Source of the DNA: Brassica napus
Lineage: Eukaryota; Streptophyta; Magnoliopsida; Brassicales; Brassicaceae
Direction: 5' to 3'
DNA length: 64,000 nt
NCBI RefSeq assembly: GCF_020379485.1
Contig: NC_063439.1
Coordinates: forward strand, 16,249,188 to 16,313,187
A program made the position numbers and the translations under genes. Below, one piece after another: positions 24,565 to 36,276 of this stretch. Under the pieces are notes generated by a model. The model saw nothing but the letters and a program-made list of their open reading frames with translations, was not told where the DNA came from and did no database searches. The number at the start of each line of letters is the position of its first letter. The first letter of the stretch is position 1.

Positions 24565-24806
24565 AAATTCATATCAACAAGATAAACTAAGAATTATATT
24601 TATCACGATTCTTAGTTTATCTTTGTTGAGTTTCATATTTATAGAAACACTTATTTATTTTATGAACTCATTCTATGAAACTATAGTAACTATTACTTGA
24701 AAGAAATAAATTCATATCATACGGATATATATTTGCTACCATATGTGTTCGTATAATAAATAATTTCAATGACCATTATAATAACCTTAACCAACTAACG
24801 TGATAG
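24565..24806. repeat. AT-rich spacer with an imperfect 20-bp hairpin
   Basis: CAACAAGATAAACTAAGAAT at 24575 and its near-complement ATTCTTAGTTTATCTTTG at 24608 form an inverted repeat. The right arm also occurs near 16769 (ATTCTTAGTTTATCTTG, followed by AGTTTCAT in both places). Probably a small dispersed repeat. No gene. Confidence 0.5.
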
Positions 24807-25570
24807 ATTATCTTTCCGATACCAAGTATTTATGCTAATATGGATTATCTTTTTTGGAGAAAGAATAGTATTTTGGAACCCGAGGATGATAGAGATCCTT
24901 ATCCTTGGATAATTTGGTATATCTGGAAAGCTAGGAATGATAAACTGTTTAGAGGTATAGACAGAGATCCATTGGAGCTAGTTAGGTATGCAGAGGGAGA
25001 GTGTCAAGCGTGGTATAATGCAAGAGAAAATGTACCGAATCTGCCAAATGCACAGAATAATGAAGAAACACAAGTCTTAAGCTTGAGTAATATTTGTATG
25101 GTGGATGGTTCATGGACCTCCACAGCGCAGTTTAGTAGAATGGGATGGGTTTGAAAAGATACTTTGGGAAAGATACAGCTCATGGGGTCAAGGAATCTGC
25201 GGAGGAGGGAGACATCACTACATTCGGAGCTGGAGGCGCTAAAGTGGGTCATGGAGAGTATGCTACAACACTCGACCTGTTAGAGGTTTGGGACGGACTG
25301 TAAGGACCTGATTGCAATGATAGAGCAGCCACAAGATTGGCCCAACTTCTCAACTGAGCTGGAAATCGTTCAAACTCTTCGGTTATGTTTTTCGGACTTC
25401 AAGATAAGCTACGTTCCAAGGACGCAGAATGAGATTGCGGATTCGTTAGCTAGGAATGCACGTTCTTTTCATAGATCCTTATGTTTTATTGGTTGTTCTA
25501 TTCCGGTCTGGCTTCCCAGACCACCTCAAGTTTGAGTAATAGAATAGCCGTTTGCCGTTAAAAAAAAAAA
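24807..25570 (+). mobile_element. 5'-truncated LINE with an 18-bp target-site duplication
   Basis: The insertion is bounded by exact direct repeats AACCAACTAACGTGATAG at 24789-24806 and 25571-25588 and ends in a poly-A tail. It encodes the tail of an ORF2 from a LINE subfamily different from the two long copies: DPYPWIIWYIWKARNDKLF, MVDGSWTST (an RNase H start), and YVPRTQNEIADSLARNARS near the end, interrupted by stops. Typical of target-primed reverse transcription that stopped early. Confidence 0.85.
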
Positions 25571-25628
25571 AACCAACTAACGTGATAGAAACCTCTATGT
25601 ATATATTCTATATTCACCTTATACACAA

Positions 25629-27528
25629 TCTATACTAATAAAGTAGATTTTTTCTCTTCTTCTAACAAGTGGCAGGAGGTTTTTACGACACGTGGTATCT
25701 ATGTATTTTTAATATATTTTAGATTCTTCTTTTTTTAGATTATTGCAATTTGGCTAAGTACTTTCTAATCGTGAATTATCTAATTAATCATTTTCACACT
25801 AACTAGTATGAAGTTTGATAATCTATTTTATTGTTCACTAAAATTCAAGATAAATAAAAAAATAAATAAAATAATAAAATATGTTTTACATATTTAATTT
25901 ATTCACAACTAAAAATAACATAAATTTTTGTTGTTTTATTATTTTTTACCATTTTCTATTATTTAATTTACAAATTGTATATTTTTTTAACTATTAAAAA
26001 TATAAAATGACCAAACTAATTCGAAGAAATTATAGTGCAATACATAATCTAAACATAAAACTTCTACAATCACAGAGAAAAAGCAAAATATCATATTAAC
26101 ACTAACTCAATAAAAGTTTGGAGTTGAAAAAAGATCAACAAAGAAGACTTACCTATCTCATCTTACCATAGAATGTTTTGGCTAGAACAAGCAGATGTCA
26201 GAAAAAAAGTAAAAAGATAAAATATGAGACAAAGCAATCCCCAGAACACAAAGGATCGCAATCAAGCACCAAAGCAAAAAACCAAAAAAGCAGGTCAGAG
26301 AAAGAATAATCATCGGAAGAAAAAAGCCACCACGAAACAAAAAGATGCATGTCTAAAGCACCGGAAGCATAACCACTAGCTAAGAGATAAGAAGTACCTC
26401 ACAAACTAAATAAGCACATACAAGGCGCTCATGCCAGCGAAGAACCACGAAGCTCTGAATAAAAAAACCAAAGCTCCAAAAGACTAACTTCGCACACCTA
26501 CACCAAGGGATACATGAGAAGAAGATAAACAACCTGAGTGGGGAGAATGGAAACCAACCACCGGGAAACCAAAGTTTAAGCTTGAGACCATAAACAACGT
26601 TCGAAGCGCACAAAGCATACACAGAGAAAAGCACTATCCAAACCTTGAGTAGAAAATATGGCGAAAGGGAGAGCCACAAGAGATGTGATCAGCGATGAAA
26701 GGTGCAACGAGATGATAGAATAAAGAGATAAAAAGAGACAAAATGAAATCAACAAACCGTGGAGCCATCCTCGAGCTATGAAAAAAGCATAGAAGTCAGA
26801 TCACCAAAACAAAATCTTGAAAATCAAGACGAGCAGAGACTATTGACGGTAAACCATCGACGAAGAAAACAACATCAATGAAAACTAAACTCTGAACCAA
26901 CCCAACGAGATGTAGTTTCTACCTTAGCCAAAACCTAAGGAAAAAGAAGACCAATACTAACCGAAATAATATACAACGTTGTAAGAAACAACTTCACAAT
27001 ATGGAACTAATATACCTGATCTATAACAAATACCAGATAATCTCACAGAAAAAGAAGCTGAGGAAAAACAAGAGCACAGAGGTGAGTCTTCTCCCAGTGA
27101 TGGTGAGAAGCATTTCACACCAGAGAAGTAAATAAAATACATAGATTGTGATGGCTCAAGGTCAAAATATGGGGGAGAGTGCGAAAAACACCTAAAAAGA
27201 GTAATGTTCAAAAATGTGAAAAATTAAAATATAATTTTGACACTGTTAACCTTAGAATCAACAATATCTAAAGACAAAGTTATTGAAATTCAGTATGTTT
27301 TACATTAGAAACTCATTTCACCACTAACAAATAGTATTATGCATACAACAACACATTATTAAAGAGACAAACACATAATATATTAACTTATTAACTACTA
27401 CTACATAACATAATAAAACATCAAATAATGCTCTTCACAAATAAATAATGACCACATAATCACATCATCAGAAAATCATATTTAAGAACAATAAAACAAT
27501 ATTCCGCGCGAAGTGCGGACACCCCTAG
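25629..27528 (+). mobile_element. Non-autonomous Helitron with both ends visible (1.9 kb)
   Basis: It begins TCTATACTAATAAAGTAG, preceded by A, and ends with the hairpin CCGC-GCGAAGT-GCGG (27504-27518), then ACACCCCTAG followed by T. Both ends are canonical. Inside, 26152-26220 is shared with 28068-28133, next to a poly-T LINE scrap, so part of the cargo seems to be LINE-derived sequence in antisense. Minus-strand frames at 26380-26679 and 26957-27211 are hydrophobic and unrecognised; I do not call them genes. Confidence 0.75.
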
Positions 27529-28200
27529 TAATACATAAACTAGAGTTATTTTAGCCATGTCTCCTTTTTATTAATGTCAAGGGTTTGTAGTGTTTATGTA
27601 AAACTCTTCGACATATTGATTGTTGTGTTTATGTAAAAAAATATTAATGTTTACCGTAAAAAACGTATATGTTGAATCACTTGAGGCTATATTAGCCAAT
27701 GACAAGGTGAATGTATTTTTGTTTGTGAAAAACTATATTTTTTGGAAGTGTATTTTGGTTTTCTAACACATTCTTCTGTATTTTATGTATTATCTTCTGT
27801 ATTTTATGTATTAAATCACAATTACAGAATACAAGCTTCTATTAAAAACTAGATTGTCAGCAAATATGAACCAGAGCTGACTGATGGTGTAAACTGGATT
27901 CAGATCTCGAAATTTGATATTTCACATGCAGATGAAAATAACATAACCACTGGCCATTTCTGCAAGATTTCTTTAAACAAACTGATACTATTGTTTTTTT
28001 TTTTTTGACATTGAAAGCTCCATATTTTATTAAGAAACTACCAGGAAGTTGGCTACCAGGAAGTTGGCGTATCTCATCTTACCATAGAATGTCTTGGCTA
28101 GAACAAGCAGATGTCAGAAAAAAGTAAAAAGATATTTGATTTTAATTGAGCAGTCTTAACCGAGTATATTTTTGAATGTATTTGATTTTAATCAGGCCAC
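27529..28200 (-). mobile_element. Spacer with a short LINE 3' scrap at about 27991-28133
   Basis: A T run near 27991-28006 followed by GACATTGAAAGCTCCATATT has the look of a LINE tail on the minus strand. GGAAGTTGG occurs twice (a 14-15-bp direct repeat near 28045 and 28060). From 28068 it matches 26152-26220 of the Helitron to the left. The rest of the interval is AT-rich and without a gene. Confidence 0.4.
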
Positions 28201-28736
28201 CACCTAATATGTATTAATTGAGGACCATTATAACATTGTTTGTAGCCATGTGTCATCACTATGATGATTTTTAGGATCTTTAGAAAAATCAATTGGTCCA
28301 TCCATGTAAACATATATTATACTTATTAGTAAATTAAATATCAAATTGATTAGTAGTTTACAAAAAAAATATTCTCATGTCGTTCCTTCAATAAAAGCTA
28401 CCAAAATACCTAATATGATTAACATATATATGACAATTGATGATTTTGAAAAAATAAAGATTTGATAACAATTTTTGTATCTTTCATCAATTTTTGTTTA
28501 ATTTTATATTCTTAAAAGAAACTAAACAATCAGATTAATCATATAATAAAAGTTATATATTTTTTCTTATATGTTATATATTGAATTTTTTAAAATGACT
28601 ATAGATTACTAATACTGTTAAAAGTCTCACATTAATAAATTTATGATCAGTGGTTTAACTTATTTTTGCTATAACAAAATACAAATGATCATAAAATCAT
28701 ATGGAATAAAAAGTTTCATTTAATAGACATTCAGAT

Positions 28737-28783
<47 letters not shown>

Positions 28784-29312
28784 TAGTCTAAACCACATGC
28801 CATATAAAATACATATACATGTTAATTTTAAAATTTGCATTGAATTTTTAAAAATGATTTTAAATTATGAAAATCATTAAAAATATCACATTGAAAAAAT
28901 TGTTATTAATAGTTTAATTTTTTTAGTACAACAAATATACAAATGTTAATACAATTATATGAGTAAGAAGCCTGAGTTAATAAATATTCATTTTGAAATA
29001 TATTATATATCTATGTCAATATCATTTAAATTTAACTATATAACATATAAAATAAAGAAAATAACTATTTTATTTATTTACCAATAATAATTATTGTAAA
29101 TAAACAAAATGGATAGTTTTGATTTATGTGCTTACTCCAATTTAATTATATACATAATAGTTACTATTTTTTCAATTATTCAATATATATTTATTATTTC
29201 ATAATACGTAAATAAACACAAAATAAATAATAATATTTGAAACTAATTTGTATATATAATATTCATTCCGCGTCTTCATCCCTCACAAGGCGCAGGTTTT
29301 CACCTCGTATAT
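28201..29312 (+). mobile_element. Degenerate Helitron-like remnant
   Basis: The start TATGTATTAATTGAGGACC, followed by GCCATGTGTCATCA and a block ending ATTGGTCC, resembles the 5' ends at 15943 and 19879. GGCGCAGGTTTTCACCTCG at 29290-29308 looks like a decayed Helitron 3' end (CTCG for CTAG). No coding content; very AT-rich. Confidence 0.35.
28741..28779. repeat. (TA)n microsatellite, about 19 units
   Basis: Uninterrupted alternating TA from 28741 to 28779. Likely length-polymorphic; no other function is suggested. Confidence 0.95.
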
Positions 29313-30260
29313 AATTAATAACTATATTTTGCTCCGCTCTTTCCAAGCGCAAGATATTTTACATGATGAAAATCCAATGAAAACATATCAAATGTTTTGC
29401 TATAGATGTTATAATAGGAAAACATGCCACATTTGATCCATTCCATTTAGAAACTACCCCAATTTAAACTTCATTTAATTCAAAACCCGTCTTATTTAAG
29501 TTTGTCCCATTTATCTCCGTCCATTTAGAAACCTTCTCATATTTTGTAAATATGTTTGTATATTAAATTTAAAAAAAATATAATTTAACATGTTATCTTA
29601 CCATATTTTGAAAGCTATAAAGTTTGACCACTATGATGAAAAATTAATTATATGAAAGGTATTTTACAATATAAAGATAATGAAATGTAGTATGATCATA
29701 TATTATCTTTACTTTAATAAAAGCAAAATCATATTATTATAATGTAGATATGCAAACTCGATATAATAGCATTAAATATAATTTAAAAACAATGTAGTTA
29801 GACATGAAAAATGAAATATTAAGTGATTTACCATTAAGGATTCTTGTGTAAATCTCCAGAAAATAAACTACATTAAGATATTAATTGAAAATATAGTCAT
29901 TTCGGTATATTTATACTTAAAGTGTATTTCAAATATATTATCTGTAACTATTATTAGAAAGTATTTAGTAGGAAAGAAATTAATATATAGAGATATTCTA
30001 AAGTTTGTTCGATATTTCAAATTATTTTTTTTGTTGAGAAAATTATTATTTAAAGCAAACTATAGTTTTGTACGTAATTTATATATATTAAGTTTTTCAT
30101 AATATGTTTACATTTACATAAATTAATTTTTTTGTTGACCATTTACATAAAATAATTATGTTAGTTATATTTATTAACTGTGCTATTTTCAGGGTTTAAA
30201 GAGAATTATAACCGACCACATAACGCATATTTTTCAAATAATCAAAATTTAAATGAAAAA
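29313..30260. other. AT-rich DNA, no gene seen
   Basis: About 0.95 kb of AT-rich DNA without coding frames of note or recognisable terminal repeats. Confidence 0.5.
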
Positions 30261-31340
30261 TCTATCTTATTAAAATAGAAGTACTTTAAACTTTTGTTTG
30301 GCAACATAAATAGCAGTTCAAAAAAATAGTGCTGTTTGGAAACAAGGATAGCAGTAAGTTGGGAAAAAAAAAGTAATGGATTTATGCTATTAAAAAATTG
30401 AAAGTCTATTACATTATATTAAAAAGTAATGAGTTTATGTTACTTGATATACATATTCAAATCAAAATAATAATTTAAAATTAATTTATATCAAAAATCA
30501 ATTCAAAAATATACATATGTTCAAAATTTGATTTTCACTACCATATTTTCCAATAACCATTATAAAAATAGTTTCAATATATATAAGAAAAATACAATAC
30601 ATAGCCCAATTTCAAACACCAACTTAAATTATGGTTTTTATATTTCACATTGAAATTTAAAATATAATATATGTGATTATTTATATGATTGTACGTATAA
30701 AATATTATTAATTATAAGAAAACTTATTTGATGGTAAGTATAAAATACGATTAATTATATGATATCACATATTTTCGTAACCTATGATGACACACAGAGG
30801 ATATATAATAGTGATTAGGGGTGGGCGTTCGGGTTTGTTTTCGGGTCTGTTTGGGATTTCGTGTTCGGTTCGGATCTTTGAGGGTTCGGTTCGGATTTGG
30901 ACAAACAATTTAAATTTGTTTGGTTTAAATATTTTGATAGAGAATAAATAATTATTTAATTTTTTTTTGGAGTTTTGAGTATATTTTAACTATTTTATAT
31001 ATTTACATTTGATTATTTGTATATATTTTTAAGTATTTAAATGAACTTAAAAGTATCATATATATTATGGATGTTTTTATATATATTAATTATTTTTGGA
31101 TACCTTAAAATAATTTCGGTTCAGATCGGATTAGGTTTCAGTTCTTCAAATACCAAAATTTTGAATAATTCAGATATTTAATCAATTTCGGTTCGGATTT
31201 GGTACTACTTATTCAGATTGGGATCGGTTCGATTCTTCTAATTCGATTTTTTTGCACAACCCTAAATAGTGACATAAAAAACAAATAGCATTATATTTTT
31301 TTAAAAAAATACACACATGCCCGCGCGGATCAAAATCTAG
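30261..31340 (+). mobile_element. Non-autonomous Helitron (1.1 kb) hosting a hAT element
   Basis: The 5' end at 30261 is TCTATCTTATTAAAATAG, preceded by A. The 3' end has CCGCGCGG at 31321, then ATCAAAATCTAG ending at 31340, followed by T. The inner part is occupied by the hAT-like element at 30815-31264, so the Helitron itself is about 620 bp. No coding sequence. Confidence 0.7.
30815..31264. mobile_element. hAT-like non-autonomous element (450 bp) nested in the Helitron
   Basis: The unit runs from TTAGGGGTGGGCG to GCACAACCCTA. The outermost bases are inverted (TAGGGGTGGGC against TAGGGTTGTGC). It is flanked by exact 8-bp repeats AATAGTGA at 30807-30814 and 31265-31272, the duplication size of hAT insertions. 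The interior is rich in GGTTCGG and TTCGGAT words, as in a common crucifer MITE type. No gene inside. Confidence 0.75.
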
Positions 31341-31955
31341 TTATTTAATCGAAGTACTATCTCCAATTATTACAAATTTTTAAGTTTAACCTTTTGATAT
31401 CAAGTGCAAATATAAGGGATCAAACTTTATTTTCAAATTCACCTAGAAGCAAGTTGGTCCCAACACAATCTTCATGTTTTAATTAGATAGATTAAATAGC
31501 ACATGATATCGAAGATCATATTAATATATAATTGACCGAAATGTTTGTTTAGATTGGCTTGTTTATGTCTTACCATAAGATAAATTTTAGGAAAGTGATT
31601 AATAATATTAAGCTTGTAGACGTCTGTTAGAGAGTAGTTTTTATTTTATTTTTTTCATCTAGAAACAAGTTAATCCCGTCTGTTATAGAGTAGTTTTTAT
31701 TTTATTTTTTTCATTTAGAACGACATAATGGTTCCTGTTTTAATAAGATAGACGTACAACCAATTATATACAAACATCAAACATCCCATTCAAACCTTAC
31801 CAAAATACAAAAAAAAAAAGGTCATTCATACATTCAAATCTTCATTAGAGAAAAATAAAACCATTTTTTTATTCTGAAAATCATACAAAACACTTAAATC
31901 CAATAGGACAGCATATTTAAAAGACAACACAATCCCTCCATTTTCCCCTTCAAAC
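31341..31955 (-). mobile_element. Helitron 5'-end remnants next to the ASN gene
   Basis: On the minus strand, TCTATCTTATTAAAACAGG starts near 31752 and TCTATCTAATTAAAACATG near 31490. Both resemble the 5' end at 30261 in reverse orientation. AGAGTAGTTTTTATTTTATT is repeated at about 31630 and 31687. No complete element and no gene; the last 150 bases include the 3' flank of the asparagine synthetase gene. Confidence 0.4.
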
Positions 31956-34900
31956 TCATGTCTGAATCACAACTCCATGTCCCATCATCATAGGCGTGTC
32001 TTCAACTGTCTTAGGAGGAGGCAAGGACACTGCCACCTTACTGTTGCCGTCGTAGTCCGAGAGGTGAACTCCGACAGCGGCTCTTCCCGATGGATCCATA
32101 TTGTTGGACCAGTTTGCATCCCACTCCACTGCCTTTGCGGTCGAGCACGCCACGGTCGCACCTCCAGGAACAGTTAGCCTTGCCGAGTTCTGCTTAAAAA
32201 GCCGGCTCCAAAGTTTGTAAATATGTTTTAAAACAAAACCAAAGAGATCCGATACATCTTCTGGAAATTTGCAAGTCTCACCTGTGGGAAGAACCTTTCA
32301 AAGATCATTCTGTAATAGTAAGCTTCTTTGGTGAGTGGAGTATTGTGAGGGAAGATATGTGCAGCGTTCGACATCATCTTGTCATTAACCTAAAACCATA
32401 ACATAAACAATCAGATCTAAACCAGAATTTAGCTACACAGAAGGGATCAATATAATAAGAGATTTTGTTTTGTAGTACATTTTCAGCAGCATGGGCTTTG
32501 AGGCCATCAATCCAACTGTAGCCAACACCATCACTAAACTGCTCTTTCTGCCTGTAGAGAATGTGTTTTGGTAAATAAGGACGTTCTTCATCGTCAAAGG
32601 CTCTCCTTAAAACCCATTTCTCAATCCTTCCTTCCTCTGGTTTGATCTAAAAGTCCCATATAGAACATTTCTTCAACAAATCTTAATTTGTGAAAGAAGG
32701 TGTTGAATTAGCGTTTTCAGATTTCAATTACCATTTTGGATTCAGGGTCAAGAGACATAACCGTGTTGATAAACTCTTTGTCCAGAAATGGAATACGCGC
32801 CTCTAGACCAAAGGCAGAGGTAGCTTTGTTGGCTCTTAAGCAGTCGTATTTGTGAAGAGCCTTGATCTGCAAGGCAACACACACACAAAGTTAAAAGATC
32901 TCTGTTTTGATGATGTCCATTTGTGATTACATTGAAAATTCTACCTTGCGACAGGTTTCTTGGTGAAACTCTTGCTTGTTAGGTGCCTTGTGGAAGTAAA
33001 GATACCCTCCAAAGATCTCATCAGAACCTTCACCGGAGAGAACCATCTTAACACCTAGAGACTTGATTTTCCGGGACATCAAGAACATCGGCGTGCTAGC
33101 TCTAATTGTCGTCACATCATAGGTCTCAACATGGTAAATAACATCCTCAACCGCATCAATCCCGTCCTGCACCGTGAAATGGAACTCATGGTGCACCGTC
33201 CCCAAATAATCCGCCACTTCTTTTCCCGCCTTCAAGTCCGGCGAGCCCTTACAGTAAATAAGAAACAAAACGTGATACTAAATTTGAATTTCAAACTTTA
33301 AAACACTATTCACTCTGTTCTGAAAACAGAGGACCTCTGTTATATATAACACACCTCAAGACCGACCAGGGGCGGTCCTGGAAAAAGTGGGGCTCTAAAC
33401 AAATGAAAAAATGGGGGCCCTTCTAACATAACTGAAATTTTAAAATTCGTGAGCAAGAATTTTTTTTTTAAGCAAAACAGAAAAAAAAAACTAATTCTCA
33501 AACAAAAAGCTAAAAAAACTGTAAATGTGGGAAGAGAAAAGATTTATTTTATGTAAGTCCCACTAAATTCTGTTGTTCGATTTTATTATTAATACATATA
33601 AATATTTTTTTAATGTTTCAAAAAAAACAAAATATTTTTTTTTTAAAATAGGGGCCTTTTAATAATGGGGGCCCCAGGCCCATGTTTCAAATGGCTCTCC
33701 TCAGGGACGCCCCTGAGACCGACGCAGAAGGAATGGAGCTGAGAACCCCATCGCTTAGCTGCTTTAGTACCAGCCAAGTGACGGGCAGTGATGGAAGCTA
33801 CAAGAGAAGAATCAAGACCACCTGAGAGTAAAACTCCAAATGGAACATCACTCATCAACCGCTTAGTCACAGCCTACAGAGAAAACCAAACAAATTAAAA
33901 AGAAGAGGTTTTAAGCTTGTTTCAAGTGCAAGTTTTCTTACGGCTTCAAAGGCATGTCTAACTGCGAGAGGCTCATAAGGCGTCGAAGGAACTGACTCAT
34001 TGTACCAAGGAGGATTGTACCATTGCTTAAACCCTCCTGATTTGCTTGAGTACAAAAGACCTGGAGGAAACACTTCGAAATGTTCACAATCCTCATGTAA
34101 GCCTTTCATCTCTGAAGATATCCACACAGATCCGTCTAGTCCCCAACCAATGTAGAGCGACGTGACACCAATCGCGTCACGAGCCACCATGAACGAGTTA
34201 TCTCTTGTGTCCAGTAACACAAAGGAGAAGACTCCATCCAACATATCCACAAAATTCTCACCATGCTCCTCGTACTATATCTCCAAAAAACACACAACAA
34301 ACTCAAATCAAATATCTAACAACCAGTAAATTAGCAGAATGAAATCACATCTACCAGATGAGAAATGACGTCACAATCACTGCCGGTACGGAACTTGTGA
34401 TTCTTCAGATCCTTTCTCAGCTCCTCATGGTTATAAATCTCTCCATTGACCTTCAGAACAATATAACATTCAAGAAAAATCAAAAAAAAAGTTATTAGCT
34501 CCAAATGGATGAAGATCTTGAGGCGTACTGTGACAACAATGGTCTTGTCCTCGTTGAAGAGAGGTTGGTCACCAGAGTCAGGATCGACGATCGCTAGACG
34601 TTCATGGGCCAAGTAATTGTCTCCATGCTGGTATATTCCACTCCAGTCAGGTCCTCTGTGCCTCAGTCTATAACCAAATTGTGAAAAGATAAACTATTAA
34701 AATCAAATATTAAATATTTGATACTTTCTCCGAACCAACAATTTTTTTTAAAGAGATCCACATAAACTATTCACAGGGGATACGATTGAGCTGCTCAAGC
34801 ATCACTGTTTCTGTCAAGTTCAACAAAAAGAGCCTAGAATAATACTACAAAATGGTTAAGTTCAAAAAAAAATAATACTACAAAATGGTATTAGATCACA

Positions 34901-35106
34901 TCAAATCTTTGTAATAATAATCTGAAACAAATATAATTAATTATCGTGTGATGTTTAACACCAAACTAGCCGTTTCTTATTTTAAATAAACTGAAGAAAA
35001 AACAAAACAAAGAAAAGAAGAATTGCCTGCGAGAAAGCTCAAGAACACGAACTCTCTTGGCCTGAGAATCGTCGGTGCATCCTAGAACGGCAAGAATCCC
35101 ACACAT
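31956..35106 (-). CDS. ASN: Asparagine synthetase (glutamine-hydrolysing), ASN2/ASN3 class, exon 5 disrupted
   Basis: Ten exons read from 35106: 35106-35027, 34667-34529, 34450-34355, 34274-33942, 33873-33355 (interrupted), 33247-32945, 32866-32732, 32646-32479, 32389-32282, 32189-31956. Without the insertion they encode about 585 residues. Cys2 of MCGIL is the N-terminal amidohydrolase nucleophile; [23 protein letters not shown] and RTGSDCDV follow. The synthetase domain has the ATP pyrophosphatase loop SGGLDSS and [12 protein letters not shown]. It converts aspartate, glutamine and ATP to asparagine in the cytosol. The C terminus ([11 protein letters not shown]) fits the ASN2/ASN3 class rather than ASN1. 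Exon 5 holds a 349-bp hAT element that introduces a stop, so this allele probably makes no full enzyme unless the element is excised or spliced out. Intron 1 appears to start with GC. Confidence 0.88.
33367..33715. mobile_element. hAT-like non-autonomous element inserted in ASN exon 5
   Basis: The element runs from CAGGGGCGGTCCTGG to TCAGGGACGCCCCTG, imperfect terminal inverted repeats of the CAGGGGCG type. It is flanked by exact 8-bp target duplications AGACCGAC at 33359-33366 and 33716-33723. It is 349 bp, mostly A/T and G runs, with no transposase. Element plus duplicated bases total 357, a multiple of three, but a stop codon lies inside in the ASN frame (near 33643). Confidence 0.9.
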
Positions 35107-35482
35107 GTTTCTTTTTTCCTGTCGTTAAAATTTTAGTCTAGGTGCAGAAATGAAAGATCACGAATAATGTAAAACAGAATTTCCGAGTATAAAAGTCCAA
35201 ATAAAAACAAAACCGACAGTTGTCGCGAAGAAGTAAAGTGAACGTAGTGCGTTTCGGCTTTCGCGTTGCATGTCTTGTTTTTTTGCAAGCGGTCGCTCTA
35301 TTATAGGAAGTCCAAACGGCGCTGTGATGTCGCGTTTCATTCGAAGGGGTCGAGGGGCCAATTTAGTTATACCTTCTACGGATAACTCTGACCAGTTGTT
35401 GCCACGTACAATTAGGCCTACGTACAATACTGTTTATTTTCCGACGACTAAAGTGTAATAACCTGTGGAACGTGGAAGTTCT
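35107..35482 (-). promoter_or_regulatory. 5' flank and leader of the asparagine synthetase gene
   Basis: Sequence upstream of the ASN start codon. TTAACGACAG just before GAAAAAAGAAAC-ATG could be the acceptor of a leader intron. I cannot place the TATA box or transcription start. Open frames on both strands here (35158-35427 and 35270-35458) have no recognisable domain and I do not call them genes. Confidence 0.35.
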
Positions 35483-35770
35483 CTTAGTCCAGTGGTTTAA
35501 CTAAAGATTCATTAATGCTTTTACATTAGGAGGTCTGGATTTCAATTTCCAGAGGAAGTGGAATTATACGAATTAATGGAGAAACGACATACAAGAGATT
35601 TGCAGCATGACCCAAGGAGTACCGTCAAGCATAGATCCGATAGGACGGCTCAGGTGATGCAGTCAGACGTGAATCCTCATAAGGTAGGTAGAATTATCGG
35701 CTGTAAAATCGTCTGTAATATTTCTCAGAATTTGTAATAGCATAATATATCCAGCATTAAAAAAAAAGGT
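35483..35770 (+). mobile_element. tRNA-derived SINE (Brassica BoS type)
   Basis: It opens with a pol III A-box-like TTAGTCCAGTGG. A B-box-like GGATTTCAATTTCC follows, with a conserved body (GCTCAGGTGATGCAGTCA, GTGAATCCTCAT, ATCGTCTGTAATATTTCTCA), ending in an A run at 35762. A second, interrupted copy lies at 45700-46886. Internal pol III promoter, no coding capacity and an A-rich tail fit a SINE. I could not find a clear target-site duplication. Confidence 0.65.
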
Positions 35771-35945
35771 GAAATGACCCAATTTCAGGCCCACGATTTT
35801 TAGCCCGTCAAAGTCCACATCCAATTGAAAAAGCTAGTCGATGATAAACTCTATAAAAAACCAGCTGTCCACTTTGTTTTCTTCACCAAAACAACAAAAT
35901 CATAAGTTTAAAAATGAAATATAGAATCGTAGAGAGTTCTGAGAT

Positions 35946-36276
35946 TGTCACAGGAGCCACCGCACTCCGAGACCACATTACTGTTAATCTTTTACCAACC
36001 GCTTGTGTTACACAACAATCACAGTGTGTTACACACGAGTTCGAGAGAAAATAAGATAGACGTTTCAGGCTTATAAACTTTTCTGAAAATACTTTTGTAT
36101 TATTGAGATTCTTTTTGATGTTATTTACAACAAAAGATTAATCTTTATATAGAGATCGAATCATTAAGTTAAGAGACACACATCTTAACATGAACAGTTA
36201 CAACTCTTTGTGTAATAACATAAATAACTAACTTATTTAAATGTATTAACGAGAGATTAGATTATATAGTTCAACA
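35946..36276 (-). repeat. 3' LTR of a Ty1/copia element
   Basis: On the minus strand it starts TGTTGAACTATATAATC directly after a purine tract (AAGAAGGAG) and ends near CCTGTGACA, giving an LTR of about 331 bp. The left end is less certain, because the partner LTR is not in the window. It follows the pol remnant. Confidence 0.55.

Noticed and set aside
26380..27211. Two minus-strand hydrophobic proteins inside a Helitron
   Set aside because: Composition-driven open frames without motifs; part of the DNA is repeated next to a LINE tail.
35158..35458. Overlapping frames upstream of the asparagine synthetase start
   Set aside because: They overlap each other on opposite strands, lie in the expected leader/promoter, and have no domain.
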